Shown here piece by piece: positions 37,527-45,964 of a DNA stretch of 64,000 nt (the first letter of the stretch is position 1; the number at the start of each line of letters is the position of its first letter). Origin of the DNA: Planobispora rosea (GTDB lineage Bacteria > Actinomycetota > Actinomycetes > Streptosporangiales > Streptosporangiaceae); NCBI RefSeq assembly GCF_014648175.1, contig NZ_BMQP01000001.1, positions 62,001 to 126,000 of the forward strand, given 5' to 3'. Made by a program: the position numbers and the translations under genes. The notes beneath the pieces are model-generated. The model was not told the DNA's origin, searched no databases, and saw nothing but the letters and a program-made list of their open reading frames with translations.

Positions 37527-38536
37527 CAGGAGGCGAACTGCTTCTCGATACGGTCGATGATGTTGGAGGCGCTGTAGTAGTCGATGCGGAAGGAGTCGAG
37601 GCCCAGGTCGTAGACGCGCTTGTCGGCGACCGCGGACAGGTCCTTCCACAGCGGCTTGGCCTGGGTCGAGGTGATCTCGTCGGCGCTGTGGCTGACGAAG
37701 AAGAGCGAGCTGTCCCCGAACGCCTTGACGACGTTCTCCTGGGAGACGCTCACGATGTCCTTGCGGGTCCCGCCCTCCCTGTTGTCCTCGGCGGCGAAGG
37801 CGGCGTCGATCGGGTGGAGCGTGAAGCCCAGGGAGGTGAGCAGCGCGCCCTGCGCGGAGGCGTCGGTGAACACGGGGATGTCGGTGTTGTTGTCGCGCAG
37901 CAGCACGGCGTCGTGCTCGGGCTTGCCGATCTTGCCCTTCACCTCGGCCACCCGCTGGTCGTAGGCGGCGACGACCTTCTTGGCGTTCTCCTCGAGGCCG
38001 AGCGCGCCGCCCAGCTTGGTCATCAGTTCCTGCCAGGAGAGGTTGTCGTGGCGGAAGAGCACCGTCGGCGCGACGGCCTTGAGCCGGTCGTAGACCTTGA
38101 GCGTGCTGTCCGCGCCGGAGGCGGAGCCGATGATGAGGTCGGGTTTGGCCGCGATGACCTTCTCGATGTCGGCCTCGAAGCCCTGGTAGACCACCTGGAC
38201 GCCGCGCTGCTTGGCCACGTCTGCCCACTGCGAGAAGAAACCGTTGCCGTCGGTGATCGCGCTGGGCGGGGTGGCCTGCGAGGCGACCAGCGGCGCCTCC
38301 AGGGCGAGCAGGTGGCCGGTGAGGGTCACGCTCACGGAGACGACACGCCTGGGCGCGACCGGGACCTCCGCGGTGCCCGCGTCGTGTTGGACGCTGCGGG
38401 TCTGGGCCGCGCCCTCCGCCCCGGCATCCGCGCTCTTCGTCCCGGCGGAGTCCGTACCGGAACCGCAGGCGCCGACAACCAGCACGGCCGCGGCCGTGAG
38501 GACGGCGGTCGTCCAGCGGCGGGATAGAGCCTTCAT
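37526..38536 (-). CDS. Ferric-siderophore-binding lipoprotein
   Basis: This 336-residue substrate-binding lipoprotein belongs to the FepB/FecB type. The N-terminus has a signal peptide and lipobox (VLVVGACGS, cleavage before the Cys). A low-complexity spacer and a periplasmic-binding domain follow (RRVVSVSVTLTGHLLAL; KPDLIIGSASG; VYDRLKAVAPTVLF). It would be anchored outside the membrane and deliver ferric siderophore to the FecCD pair. The ATG at 38536 has CAGGAG upstream. Two iron boxes precede it. Confidence 0.94.
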   Translation of the reverse strand: MKALSRRWTTAVLTAAAVLVVGACGSGTDSAGTKSADAGAEGAAQTRSVQHDAGTAEVPVAPRRVVSVSVTLTGHLLALEAPLVASQATPPSAITDGNGFFSQWADVAKQRGVQVVYQGFEADIEKVIAAKPDLIIGSASGADSTLKVYDRLKAVAPTVLFRHDNLSWQELMTKLGGALGLEENAKKVVAAYDQRVAEVKGKIGKPEHDAVLLRDNNTDIPVFTDASAQGALLTSLGFTLHPIDAAFAAEDNREGGTRKDIVSVSQENVVKAFGDSSLFFVSHSADEITSTQAKPLWKDLSAVADKRVYDLGLDSFRIDYYSASNIIDRIEKQFAS

Positions 38537-38549
38537 GACACTCCTGAAG

Positions 38550-38568
38550 TAAGGTTAGGCATTCCTCA
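38550..38568. promoter_or_regulatory. Iron box, proximal copy, before the binding-protein gene
   Basis: This 19-mer agrees with TTAGGTTAGGCTAACCTAA at 14 of 19 positions and lies 13 bases before the start codon on the minus strand. With the stronger copy at 38575-38593 it forms a tandem pair, as at strongly iron-repressed actinomycete promoters. Confidence 0.65.
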
Positions 38569-38574
38569 TACTTA

Positions 38575-38593
38575 TTAGGGAAGGCTAACCTAA
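38575..38593. promoter_or_regulatory. Iron box, distal copy, before the binding-protein gene
   Basis: This 19-mer agrees with the iron-box consensus TTAGGTTAGGCTAACCTAA at 17 of 19 positions, the best match in the window. It lies 25 bases from the proximal copy, centre to centre. Confidence 0.85.
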
Positions 38594-38715
38594 CGTACTT
38601 TGCCGGGCGCATGCGGGGGTGAGGCGACGCACCGCCGTGCGGCGGGAGGAGTGCGCAAGTACGGTGCCGTACCGGCCGGACGCAGGGTGCGGGTGGTTCG
38701 GAGACAGGCGCCCGG

Positions 38716-39396
38716 TTACCGGACGGGAAGGTTCTTCAGGGCCTCACGGCGGCTCAGGCCGCTGATGCCCTTGTGGGCGACGTAGCGGACGACCTCGTCG
38801 GGGTTGGTCTTGGCGTACTCGCGCAGGGCCCAGCCGATCGCCTTGCGGGTGAAGAAGTCGGTGTCGGACAGATTGGGCTCGATGCAGGCGTAGAGCAGGC
38901 CGGTGTCGGTGGCGTCCCTGAACTTGATCTGGCAGATGATCGAGGCGCGGCGCTTCCAGAGGTCACCGTTGTGCGCCCATTCGAGCATGAGCGGGCGCAT
39001 GGTGTCGGGGAACTTGCGCAGCAGGGGGCCGACCCGCCGGGTTGCGACCTCGTCGACGAAGTCCCACCACGCCCCGGAGACGATCATCTCCTCGTAGATC
39101 GGCAGAGTGTAGAGCGTCTGACCCCACTGGACCGGGAACTCGGTGAGGGCGATCGCGGCGTACCGCTCCTCGCGGTATTCGGCCCCCCGCCACAGGGCGA
39201 GCACGGCCCTGCGCCACTCGGGCGCGCTCCCGATCGGATGCTCGGCGAAGACTCTCCGCAGTACGGCGCGCCGGGCCGGGGCCTGCACCCCCAGGAAGGG
39301 CATGGCGGACTTCATGTAGGACTGCATGGCCGGAGCCCTGGCGGGGTCGGCGACCTCGGAGAGCGCCAGCCGCACGGCTTTCAGGAGTGCCTCCAC
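38716..39396 (-). CDS. AlkD-like DNA alkylation repair protein
   Basis: This 226-residue HEAT-like helical protein matches the AlkD DNA glycosylase family, which removes positively charged alkylated bases such as 7-methylguanine. Family features are MPFLGVQAPARR near the N-terminus, WWDFVDEVATRRVG around residue 112, and WKRRASIICQI. FTRKAIGWALREYAKTNPDEV follows near the end. The Trp, Asp and Arg set that lines the DNA-binding face is present. The GTG at 39396 is the only good start. It appears monocistronic. Confidence 0.9.
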   Translation of the reverse strand: MEALLKAVRLALSEVADPARAPAMQSYMKSAMPFLGVQAPARRAVLRRVFAEHPIGSAPEWRRAVLALWRGAEYREERYAAIALTEFPVQWGQTLYTLPIYEEMIVSGAWWDFVDEVATRRVGPLLRKFPDTMRPLMLEWAHNGDLWKRRASIICQIKFRDATDTGLLYACIEPNLSDTDFFTRKAIGWALREYAKTNPDEVVRYVAHKGISGLSRREALKNLPVR

Positions 39397-39565
39397 GCTC
39401 GCTCACCACTCCTCGTTCGCTTTTCACGGACGACTCATGCCTCGCCGGCCGTAGAGCGTACCGTGAGACGGTCCGCCCGCGGGGAACTCATGCCTTCCTG
39501 TTTGCCCGGGCCACGCCGTCCCGTCCGGAGGGCGCGCCGCGGCCCGCGTCCCGCGGGCGGGCGGA

Positions 39566-40255
39566 TCACGCCTTCTGGCTCGTGCGCTCCCCGGTGGCCA
39601 GCCCGTCGAAGAGGACGGTGACGTAGTGGTCGGCGAGACCGGCGGTGTTGAGGCGGCCGCCCGGGCGGAACCAGCGGACGGCGACCCAGATGGTGTCGCG
39701 GATCATGCGGTAGGTGAGCTTGGGGTCCACGTCCCCCCGGAACTGGCCGAGGGCCTGGCCGCGCTTGATCTGCTCGACCCACATGCGCTCGACCTCCTCT
39801 TCGGCTTTGACCAGGTAGTCGAAGCGGTCGCCGGGGAGGGAACGCAGGTAGTTCCAGTCGTTCTGCATGACCGTGATCGCCGCGCGGTGCGGTTCGAGGG
39901 TGCTGAAGCCGATCCGCACCATCTCCGACAGGACCGTGCGCGGTTCGCCGTCCTGCTCCAGCGCGGCGCGGTAGCGGCCGATGAGGTCGTCGAGGAAGGT
40001 GCTGAGCACCTCGTCGACGATCGTCTCCTTGGAGTCGAAGTGGTGGTAGAGGCTCCCCGATAGAATTCCGGCCTCTTCCGCGATCTCGCGGACGGTGGTC
40101 GCCTGGAACCCCTTGCGGGCGAAGAGCTCGGCGGCGAGCTTGACGAGGTGGTCGCGGCGCTCCGAGGCGGAGCCGGATGCGGCCGCCCGCTTCGTCGCGC
40201 CCTGGCGCTTGACCGGGGTGGTGGCGGCGCCGCCGGAGTTCTTTCGCGTGTTCAC
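39566..40255 (-). CDS. TetR-family repressor, KstR2-like
   Basis: This 229-residue TetR regulator closely follows mycobacterial KstR2, the repressor of cholesterol C/D-ring breakdown genes. The helix-turn-helix reads TTVREIAEEAGILSGSLYHHFDSKE, as in KstR2. The C-terminal domain has RDTIWVAVRWFRPGG, also a KstR2 hallmark. An N-terminal basic stretch of about 30 residues (Lys/Arg/Ala-rich) precedes the DNA-binding domain. In mycobacteria the inducer is HIP-CoA. The GTG at 40255 directly follows GGGAGG with no spacing, so the true start is not certain. A matching operator half lies 22 bases upstream, suggesting autoregulation. Confidence 0.88.
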   Translation of the reverse strand: MNTRKNSGGAATTPVKRQGATKRAAASGSASERRDHLVKLAAELFARKGFQATTVREIAEEAGILSGSLYHHFDSKETIVDEVLSTFLDDLIGRYRAALEQDGEPRTVLSEMVRIGFSTLEPHRAAITVMQNDWNYLRSLPGDRFDYLVKAEEEVERMWVEQIKRGQALGQFRGDVDPKLTYRMIRDTIWVAVRWFRPGGRLNTAGLADHYVTVLFDGLATGERTSQKA

Positions 40256-40275
40256 CCTCCCATTATGAGCCCTTG

Positions 40276-40289
40276 CGCAATCGCTTGTT
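40276..40289. promoter_or_regulatory. KstR2-like operator before its own gene
   Basis: GCAATCGCTTGT at 40277-40288 matches the perfect palindrome found at 31544-31555 in 10 of 12 positions. The CTTG half and the final T of the KstR2 consensus are kept; the CAAG half has one change. It lies just upstream of the TetR start, as expected for autoregulation. Confidence 0.5.
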
Positions 40290-40395
40290 CACGAGAACGC
40301 GCCGGCCCGCGTCGCACCGGGGTCCGTCGCGGGATAGCCGGGAAGCGGTTCCTGTGATCCGACTGTCACGAAAGCCTATGGTCAGCCCTCTGGCA

Positions 40396-40414
40396 AATAG
40401 GAAACTTTCCTATT
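40396..40414. promoter_or_regulatory. Perfect 19-bp palindrome before the GH3 gene
   Basis: AATAGGAAA, C, TTTCCTATT form a perfect inverted repeat in an AT-rich stretch 109 bases before the GH3 start. Sites of this kind precede sugar-hydrolase genes controlled by ROK- or GntR-type repressors, but I cannot name the regulator, and none is encoded here. Confidence 0.5.
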
Positions 40415-40522
40415 AGATTTACCTCCAAACCCACGGGGAGCGCTTTCCCGAGGGGTCGGGACGACGGTTGTCTGCGCGCTCTCGGCATGACATGCCGCCG
40501 GTCCGCCAGGCGAGGAGGATGC

Positions 40523-42031
40523 ATGAAGCGCGGGCCGGAGTTGCTCCGTATGGCTGACACGGTCATTTTCCCGGGATTCGAGGGGCAGGCCCCGCCCGAC
40601 TGGCTCCGCAGGCGCCTGGCCGGCGGGCTGACCGGGGTGGTCCTCTTCTCCCGCAACATCGCCTCCCCGTCCCAGGTGGCCGAGCTGACGGCCGCGCTCC
40701 GCGCGGAGAACCCGTGCGCGCTCGTCGGCATCGACGAGGAGTCAGGGGAGGTCACCCGCCTGGAGGCCGCCACCGGGAGCACCCGGCCCGGGAACTTCGC
40801 GCTCGGCGTCGTGGACGACACCGAACTCACCGAGGAGATCGGCAGGGGCCTCGGCCGCGACCTCGCCCGGGCGGGCGTCAACCTCAACTTCGCGCCCTCG
40901 GCAGATGTGAACTCCAACCCTGACAACCCGGTCATCGGGCTGCGTTCCTTCGGCGCCGACCCCGAACTCGTCGCCCGGCACACCGTCGCCTGGATCAAGG
41001 GCCTGCAGTCCGCCCATGTGGCCGCCTGCGCCAAGCACTTCCCCGGCCACGGGGACACCTCCGTGGACTCCCACCACGGGCTCCCGCTGATCGCCGCCAC
41101 CGCCGAGGAACTCCACGAGGTGGCGCTGCGCCCCTTCCGTGCGGCCATCGAGGCCGGCGTGCGCCTGGTCATGACCGGCCACCTGCTCGTTCCCGCCTAC
41201 GATGCGGAGATGCCCGCGACGCTCAGCGCCCGGATCCTGCACGACCTGCTCAGGGTTGAGATGGGCTTCGAGGGCGTGATCATCACCGACGGCATCGAGA
41301 TGGCCGCCGTCTCCGGCCCCCACGGCCTCGGCGGGGCGTCCGCCCGCGCGATCGCCGCGGGTGCCGACGCCGTCTGCGTGGGCGGTGAGCACGCCGACGA
41401 GCGGACCGCCGTCATGATCCGCGACGCCATCGTGGACGCCGTGATCGAGGGGTGGCTGCCCGAGGAGCGGCTCGCCGACGCGGCCCGCAGGGTTGAGGCC
41501 CTCGCCGTCTGGGGCGCCTCCGGCCACCTCTCCCCGGCCGTTCCCGGTCACCCCGGCGACGTCCCGGCCGGTCTGGCCGCCGCCCGGCGCGCCCTGCAGG
41601 TCACCCGGCGCTCGGCGGACGCCGTCCTGCCCCTGTCCGCTCCGCCGCACGTCGTCGAACTCGCCCCGGAGATGAACCTCGCCATCGACAAGGGCACGCC
41701 CTGGGGCGTCGGAGAGCCGCTCGGCAAGCTCCTGCCCGGCACCACGGTGACCCGCCTGGGCGCCTCGACCGCGACCGGGGGTGCGGTCGAGGCCGCCCTG
41801 GCGTCCGCCGCGGGCCGACCCCTGGTGACCGTGGTCCGTGACGCCCACCGCCACCCATGGCAGGCGGACGCGCTCGCCCACCTCCTGTCTGCCCGCCCGG
41901 ACACGGTCGTGGTGGAGATGGGGCTGCCCGGTCGCTCCGACTTCGGCGCCGTCCACGTCGCCACCCACGGCGCCGCCCGGGTCTGCGGCCAGGCGGCGGC
42001 CGAACTGCTCGCGGGAGACCTCTCCGCCTGA
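40523..42031 (+). CDS. Glycoside hydrolase family 3 beta-N-acetylglucosaminidase-like (NagZ-like)
   Basis: This 502-residue GH3 enzyme is of the NagZ type and probably cytosolic, as no signal peptide is seen. It would remove N-acetylglucosamine from chitin or muropeptide fragments. The family loop KHFPGHGDTSVDSHHGLP holds the Asp-His acid/base pair, and VIITDGIEM holds the nucleophile Asp. The N-terminal (beta/alpha)8 barrel ends near residue 340; a second domain of about 150 residues follows, as in two-domain Gram-positive NagZ. I chose ATG at 40523 for GGAGG five bases upstream. A perfect palindrome lies upstream at 40396-40414. Confidence 0.92.
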   Translation: MKRGPELLRMADTVIFPGFEGQAPPDWLRRRLAGGLTGVVLFSRNIASPSQVAELTAALRAENPCALVGIDEESGEVTRLEAATGSTRPGNFALGVVDDTELTEEIGRGLGRDLARAGVNLNFAPSADVNSNPDNPVIGLRSFGADPELVARHTVAWIKGLQSAHVAACAKHFPGHGDTSVDSHHGLPLIAATAEELHEVALRPFRAAIEAGVRLVMTGHLLVPAYDAEMPATLSARILHDLLRVEMGFEGVIITDGIEMAAVSGPHGLGGASARAIAAGADAVCVGGEHADERTAVMIRDAIVDAVIEGWLPEERLADAARRVEALAVWGASGHLSPAVPGHPGDVPAGLAAARRALQVTRRSADAVLPLSAPPHVVELAPEMNLAIDKGTPWGVGEPLGKLLPGTTVTRLGASTATGGAVEAALASAAGRPLVTVVRDAHRHPWQADALAHLLSARPDTVVVEMGLPGRSDFGAVHVATHGAARVCGQAAAELLAGDLSA

Positions 42032-42194
42032 CCGCCCGCCCCGCCGGCCTGACCGTCCGCCCATCCTGACCGCCCCGTCCGCCCGTCCGGACCGGTCGAC
42101 CGGGGTGCCCGTACCTGCCACTCCAGGTGTGGATATATCCGGAATGGTCTGACATTACTTCGTAAAGGCGCTTCTTTGGCTTTCCCGCTATCAA

Positions 42195-42208
42195 ACCTAA
42201 CGCTTGCT
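42195..42208. promoter_or_regulatory. KstR2-like operator before the SDR gene
   Basis: ACCTAACGCTTGCT keeps the CTTGnT half of the KstR2 consensus AnCAAGnnCTTGnT and its leading A; the CAAG half has two changes. It matches the palindrome at 31544-31555 in 9 of 12 positions. It lies about 100 bases before the SDR start. Confidence 0.45.
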
Positions 42209-42308
42209 CGATAAGGTGACGGCGGAACCCCCTCCGCTGGGGGCCGTGTCTGGACAGGGCGGTGAACGCCCGGGAAACTCTGGATGATCACGGCGAAGGG
42301 ACCTTGGC

Positions 42309-43214
42309 ATGAGCGGGATCTGTGACGGGCGCGTAGTGATCGTTACCGGCGCCGGGCGCGGCATCGGCAGGGAGCACGCCCTGGAGTTCGCCCGGCAGGG
42401 GGCCAAGGTCGTGGTCAACGACCTGGGCGCCGGTCCGGGCGGGGCGGGCCGCTCCGGAGGTCCCGCGCTGGAGGTGGTGGAGGAGATCCACGCCCTGGGC
42501 GGGCAGGCCGTGGCCAACAGCGACGACATCGCCGACTGGGACGGCGCGGCGCGGCTGGTGAAGATGGCGCTGAGCGCCTTCGGGCGGCTGGACGTACTCG
42601 TGAACAACGCCGGGTTCGTCCGCGACCGGATGCTGGTCTCGATGACCGAGCAGGAGTGGGACGACGTGATCCGCGTCCACCTCAAGGGGCACTTCCTGCC
42701 GCTGCGCCATGCCGCGGCGCACTGGCGGGAACGGTCGAAGTCGGGCGGGCCGGTGGACGCCAGGGTGATCAACACCTCCTCGGGGGCGGGGCTGTTCGGC
42801 AGCGTCGGGCAGGGCAACTACGCCGCGGCCAAGGCGGGCATCGCGGCCCTCACCCTGGTGGCGGCGGCCGAGCTGGGCCGCTACGGCGTGACCGTGAACG
42901 CCATCGCCCCGGCCGCCCGGACCCGGATGACCGAGGAGGTCTTCGCCGAGATGATGGCCCGGCCGGAGAGCGGCTTCGACGCCATGGACCCGGCCAACGT
43001 GGCGCCTCTGGTGGTCTGGCTGGGGTCGGTGGAGTCGTCGCACGTCACCGGGCGGATGTTCGAGGTGGAAGGCGGGCGCATCGCGCTCGCCGACGGCTGG
43101 CGGCACGGCCCGCGCGCCGACCGGGACGCCCGGTGGGAACCGGCCGAGATCGGCGACGCGGTCACCAAGCTGCTCGCCGACGCGCCCGGACCGGAGCCGG
43201 TCTACGGCGTGTGA
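42309..43214 (+). CDS. Short-chain dehydrogenase, steroid/acyl-CoA type
   Basis: This 301-residue classical SDR has the NAD(P) motif TGAGRGIGREHAL, the NNAG motif, and a catalytic set with Ser in INTSSGAGLFG and Tyr-x-x-x-Lys in YAAAKAG. It resembles the mycobacterial KstR2-regulon reductases (Rv3559c/Rv3548c type), with a longer C-terminus than ordinary FabG. That group acts on CoA thioesters in steroid-ring breakdown. The ATG at 42309 has AAGGG upstream. The KstR2-like half-palindrome at 42195-42208 links it with the TetR gene 2 kb away. Confidence 0.86.
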   Translation: MSGICDGRVVIVTGAGRGIGREHALEFARQGAKVVVNDLGAGPGGAGRSGGPALEVVEEIHALGGQAVANSDDIADWDGAARLVKMALSAFGRLDVLVNNAGFVRDRMLVSMTEQEWDDVIRVHLKGHFLPLRHAAAHWRERSKSGGPVDARVINTSSGAGLFGSVGQGNYAAAKAGIAALTLVAAAELGRYGVTVNAIAPAARTRMTEEVFAEMMARPESGFDAMDPANVAPLVVWLGSVESSHVTGRMFEVEGGRIALADGWRHGPRADRDARWEPAEIGDAVTKLLADAPGPEPVYGV

Positions 43215-43371
43215 ACACCTCTCCGGGGGCCTCGTGGTGCGAGCCGATCGGGGGAGGGCGGGCATGCGCGGCGCGGCCCGCAGTCCCGGGTCGTGGAACC
43301 CGGGAGATGAACCCCGCTTCCGATGTGTAACGTCTCCAACGTTGTTTGGATACTGACATTGGGACCTTTCC

Positions 43372-44223
43372 GTGAACATTTCCGCGGCATACGTGACGTA
43401 CGAGGACCTGGACGGGCTCGACGACGAGAAGGACATCGCGCTCGCCGCCTGGGCCGAGGCGGGCATCGCCGGGCGGATCGTGCGGTGGGACGACCCCTCC
43501 GCCGACTGGGCCGCCTTCGACGCCGTCGTGGTCCGCTCGGCCTGGGACTACGTGACCCGCCGTGAGGAGTTCCTGGCCTGGGCCCGCCGCGTCGAGGCGG
43601 TGACCCGCCTGGCCAACCCTGCCGCCGTGCTGGAGCGCAACACCGACAAGACCTACCTGCGCGACCTGCCGGTCCCGTCCATCCCGACCTCCTGGGCCGA
43701 GCCCGGACAGGCCGTGGACCTCCCGATCCTCGACGAGTACGTGGTCAAACCCGCGATCTCGGCGGGCGCCCGCGACACGATCAGGACCACCGACCGGGAG
43801 AAGGCCGAGGCGCACGCGGCCCGCCTGGCGGCCGAGGGCCGTACCGCGATGATCCAGCCCTACCTGGACATGGTGGAGGCCGAGGGGGAGACCTCTCTGC
43901 TCTACTTCGGCGGGCGGCTCAGCCACACCGTACGGCGCAACGCGATGCTGGCCGCAGGCTCCGCCGCGCCGGACGCCGACAACGCCCGGGCGGAGCTCCG
44001 CGCCCCGGCGCCCGACCAGGTCGCCCTCGCCGAGCGGGTCCTCGCGGAATTCTCCGGGTTCCCCGGCCTGCTCTACGCCCGGGTGGACATGGTCCGGCTC
44101 CCCGACGGCAGCCCGGCCCTCATCGAGGTCGAGCTCACCGAGCCGTACCTGTTCCTGCGCTACGCCCCGGACGCGGCGGCCAACCTGGCCCGGGCCCTGC
44201 GCGAGTGGATCGCCCCGGAGTGA
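43372..44223 (+). CDS. ATP-grasp ligase-like protein
   Basis: This 283-residue protein has an ATP-grasp fold like RimK, glutathione synthetase and the DcsG cyclo-ligase group. Visible parts are VVRSAWDYVTRREEFLAWA, the NTDKTYL and EYVVKPAISAGARDT segments (ATP-binding Lys), and IQPYLDMVEAEGETSLLYFGG. The metal-binding end reads ARVDMVRLPDGSPALIEVELTEP. It would join a carboxylate to an amine through an acyl phosphate. Substrates are unknown. The GTG at 43372 follows a region with an AACGT-type inverted repeat (43328-43341). No biosynthetic neighbours are present. Confidence 0.83.
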   Translation: MNISAAYVTYEDLDGLDDEKDIALAAWAEAGIAGRIVRWDDPSADWAAFDAVVVRSAWDYVTRREEFLAWARRVEAVTRLANPAAVLERNTDKTYLRDLPVPSIPTSWAEPGQAVDLPILDEYVVKPAISAGARDTIRTTDREKAEAHAARLAAEGRTAMIQPYLDMVEAEGETSLLYFGGRLSHTVRRNAMLAAGSAAPDADNARAELRAPAPDQVALAERVLAEFSGFPGLLYARVDMVRLPDGSPALIEVELTEPYLFLRYAPDAAANLARALREWIAPE

Positions 44224-44266
44224 GGCCGGCCGGGTTTCCCGGCGTGAGGAGATGACGTAGCGTCGG

Positions 44267-44500
44267 CTCCCGTGGCCGGGCGGGCAGAGCTACCGGCAGG
44301 TGGTCGAGCAGACCGGTGACTTCCTGCGCGACCTCGCCGCGGGGTGGGACGGCCGCAGGGTGCTGGTGATCGCTCACTCGGCCAACCGATGGGCGCTGGA
44401 CCACCTGCTCGGCGGGGAGCCGCTGGGAAAACTCGTGGACGCGCCGTTCGCCTGGCGGGAAGGCTGGACCCACACGCTGCCCGACGGATGGGGGCGGTGA
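44267..44500 (+). pseudogene. 5'-truncated histidine phosphatase remnant
   Basis: The frame encodes the C-terminal part of a histidine-phosphatase (phosphoglycerate-mutase-like) protein: PWPGGQSYRQVVEQTGDFLRD, then VLVIAHSANRWALDHLLGG and the end FAWREGWTHTLPDGW. The second catalytic His (VIAHSANR) is kept. The N-terminal half with the RHG motif is missing; an in-frame TAG stands at 44258-44260 and the upstream DNA belongs to the ATP-grasp gene. A GTG at 44300 could start a 66-residue fragment without a catalytic centre. I read it as a decayed gene. Confidence 0.7.
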
Positions 44501-44569
44501 AGGCAGCCGGGGAGGCCCGAGGCTCATCACGGGCATGACGGGACGCGAGCCGGGGCGGGGAGAGGCACG

Positions 44570-45112
44570 ATGGACGAACGGCGGCTGGTGAAGATCTCCA
44601 AGTATCTGGCCAGGCACCTGCGGCACCAGCCCGAACGGATCGGGATCGAGCTGGACGAGCGCGGCTGGGTGGAGATCGACGTGCTGCTGTCGGCCGCGGC
44701 GGCGCACGGGTTCCCGATCTCGCGGGACGAGCTGGAGCAGGTCGTGGCGGCCAATGACAAGCGGCGCTACGCCGTCGAGGACGGCATGATCCGGGCCAGC
44801 CAGGGCCACTCGGTGGCCGTGGACCTCGACCTGCCGGTGACCGAGCCGCCCGCGTTCCTCTACCACGGTACGGTGGCCGGCAATCTGGCCGCGATCCGCG
44901 CCGAGGGGCTGCGGCCGATGAGCCGCCACCACGTCCACCTGTCACCCGACCGCGAGACCGCCGCCCGCGTCGGAGCGCGCCGCGGCAGGCCGGTCGTGCT
45001 GGCCGTCGACGCGGGCGCGATGCGCGCCGCCGGGCACGTGTTCCGCCTCAGCGCCAACGGCGTCTGGCTGGCCGACCACGTCCCGCCGTCGTTCATCCGT
45101 TTCCCGGGCTGA
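44570..45112 (+). CDS. kptA: RNA 2'-phosphotransferase (Tpt1/KptA)
   Basis: This 180-residue KptA transfers an RNA 2'-phosphate to NAD, forming ADP-ribose 1'',2''-cyclic phosphate. Its essential role is in eukaryotic tRNA splicing; its bacterial role is unclear. The N-terminal winged helix holds KISKYLARHLRHQPE with the Arg and His that bind the substrate. A YHGTV segment and HVHLSPDRETAARVG form the ART-like NAD site, and RRGRPVVLAVDAGAM follows. All signature residues are visible and the length is standard. The ATG at 44570 is preceded by GGGGAGAGGCAC. Confidence 0.95.
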   Translation: MDERRLVKISKYLARHLRHQPERIGIELDERGWVEIDVLLSAAAAHGFPISRDELEQVVAANDKRRYAVEDGMIRASQGHSVAVDLDLPVTEPPAFLYHGTVAGNLAAIRAEGLRPMSRHHVHLSPDRETAARVGARRGRPVVLAVDAGAMRAAGHVFRLSANGVWLADHVPPSFIRFPG

Positions 45113-45192
45113 GCCGGTCCCATACGGGAACCGCACCCCGCCCACCCCACCGTCCCCGTCACGGCCTCGATGATCCGAACACCGGACAAGCC

Positions 45193-45837
45193 TCAGGAGA
45201 CCTTGGCCGGGGCCCGCAGGTCGTGCGGCATCCGCCAGCCCGCGGCGAGCCGGGACGAGCGGACGTTGCGGCCGTCGCCGAAGAACTCGCAGAACTTCAT
45301 GATGAGCGGGTCCCAGGCGATCGGGTCGACGTAGTGCGTCCCCGGGATGATGAGCTTCTCTTCGACATGGGCACGACGGACCGTGACGTGGAACGCGGTG
45401 GCGCTCGCGTTGTCCTCACCGAACGGATGCGCGGCCACCACCTCGCACTCCAGCTGGATCGGGCACTCCAGGACGCGCGGCGGGGCGACCAACTCCGAAG
45501 GTTGCTCGGTCAGCCCCGCGACCGCGAACTTGCGCGGCTCGTAGCGGTAGCCCATCTCCGCCTTGCGCCGCGGCACGGTGGATGCGCCGGTGGTCATGGC
45601 CAGCCGGTCGACCGCGTCGGCGAGTGACGACGGCGCCAGATTCAGCACGCATTCTCGTTCCCGCCGCAGGTTGGCCGTGGTCTGGGCGGAGTTGCCCAGG
45701 CCGAGCATGCAGGACTGGCCCAGCCACCACGCTGAGGACATCGGCGCGAGGTTGGCGCCGCCGTCGGGGTTGCGGGAGCTGATCAGTACGACGGGCGTGC
45801 CGAAGTACAACACCTTCAAGTCGGAGACCTTGTGCAT
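45193..45837 (-). CDS. Flavin reductase-like domain protein
   Basis: This 214-residue protein belongs to the flavin reductase-like, FMN-binding split-barrel family. It shows LYFGTPVVLISSRNPDGGANLAPMSSAWWLG near the start, CVLNLAPSSLADAVDRLA in the middle and CEVVAAHPFGEDN later. Some relatives reduce FMN or FAD for a partner monooxygenase; others have no proven activity. I chose ATG at 45837 for AGAGGGCG upstream; the longer open frame lies in repetitive DNA. No partner oxygenase is adjacent. Confidence 0.85.
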   Translation of the reverse strand: MHKVSDLKVLYFGTPVVLISSRNPDGGANLAPMSSAWWLGQSCMLGLGNSAQTTANLRRERECVLNLAPSSLADAVDRLAMTTGASTVPRRKAEMGYRYEPRKFAVAGLTEQPSELVAPPRVLECPIQLECEVVAAHPFGEDNASATAFHVTVRRAHVEEKLIIPGTHYVDPIAWDPLIMKFCEFFGDGRNVRSSRLAAGWRMPHDLRAPAKVS

Positions 45838-45964
45838 GGATTCGCCCTCTGGGATGGAAGTGCCGCGGCGGGCACGGGGACGAGATCGAGTGTGCGTGGT
45901 CGGCCGGAGGGACCGCTGGCGGAAAACAGACGTCGAGCCGGATGACGGGCGGTCTCCGACGATG

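Noticed and set aside
36300-38612. 770-codon minus frame as one long esterase
   Set aside because: Only the part from 37526 matches an esterase; the rest is out of frame with the binding-protein gene.
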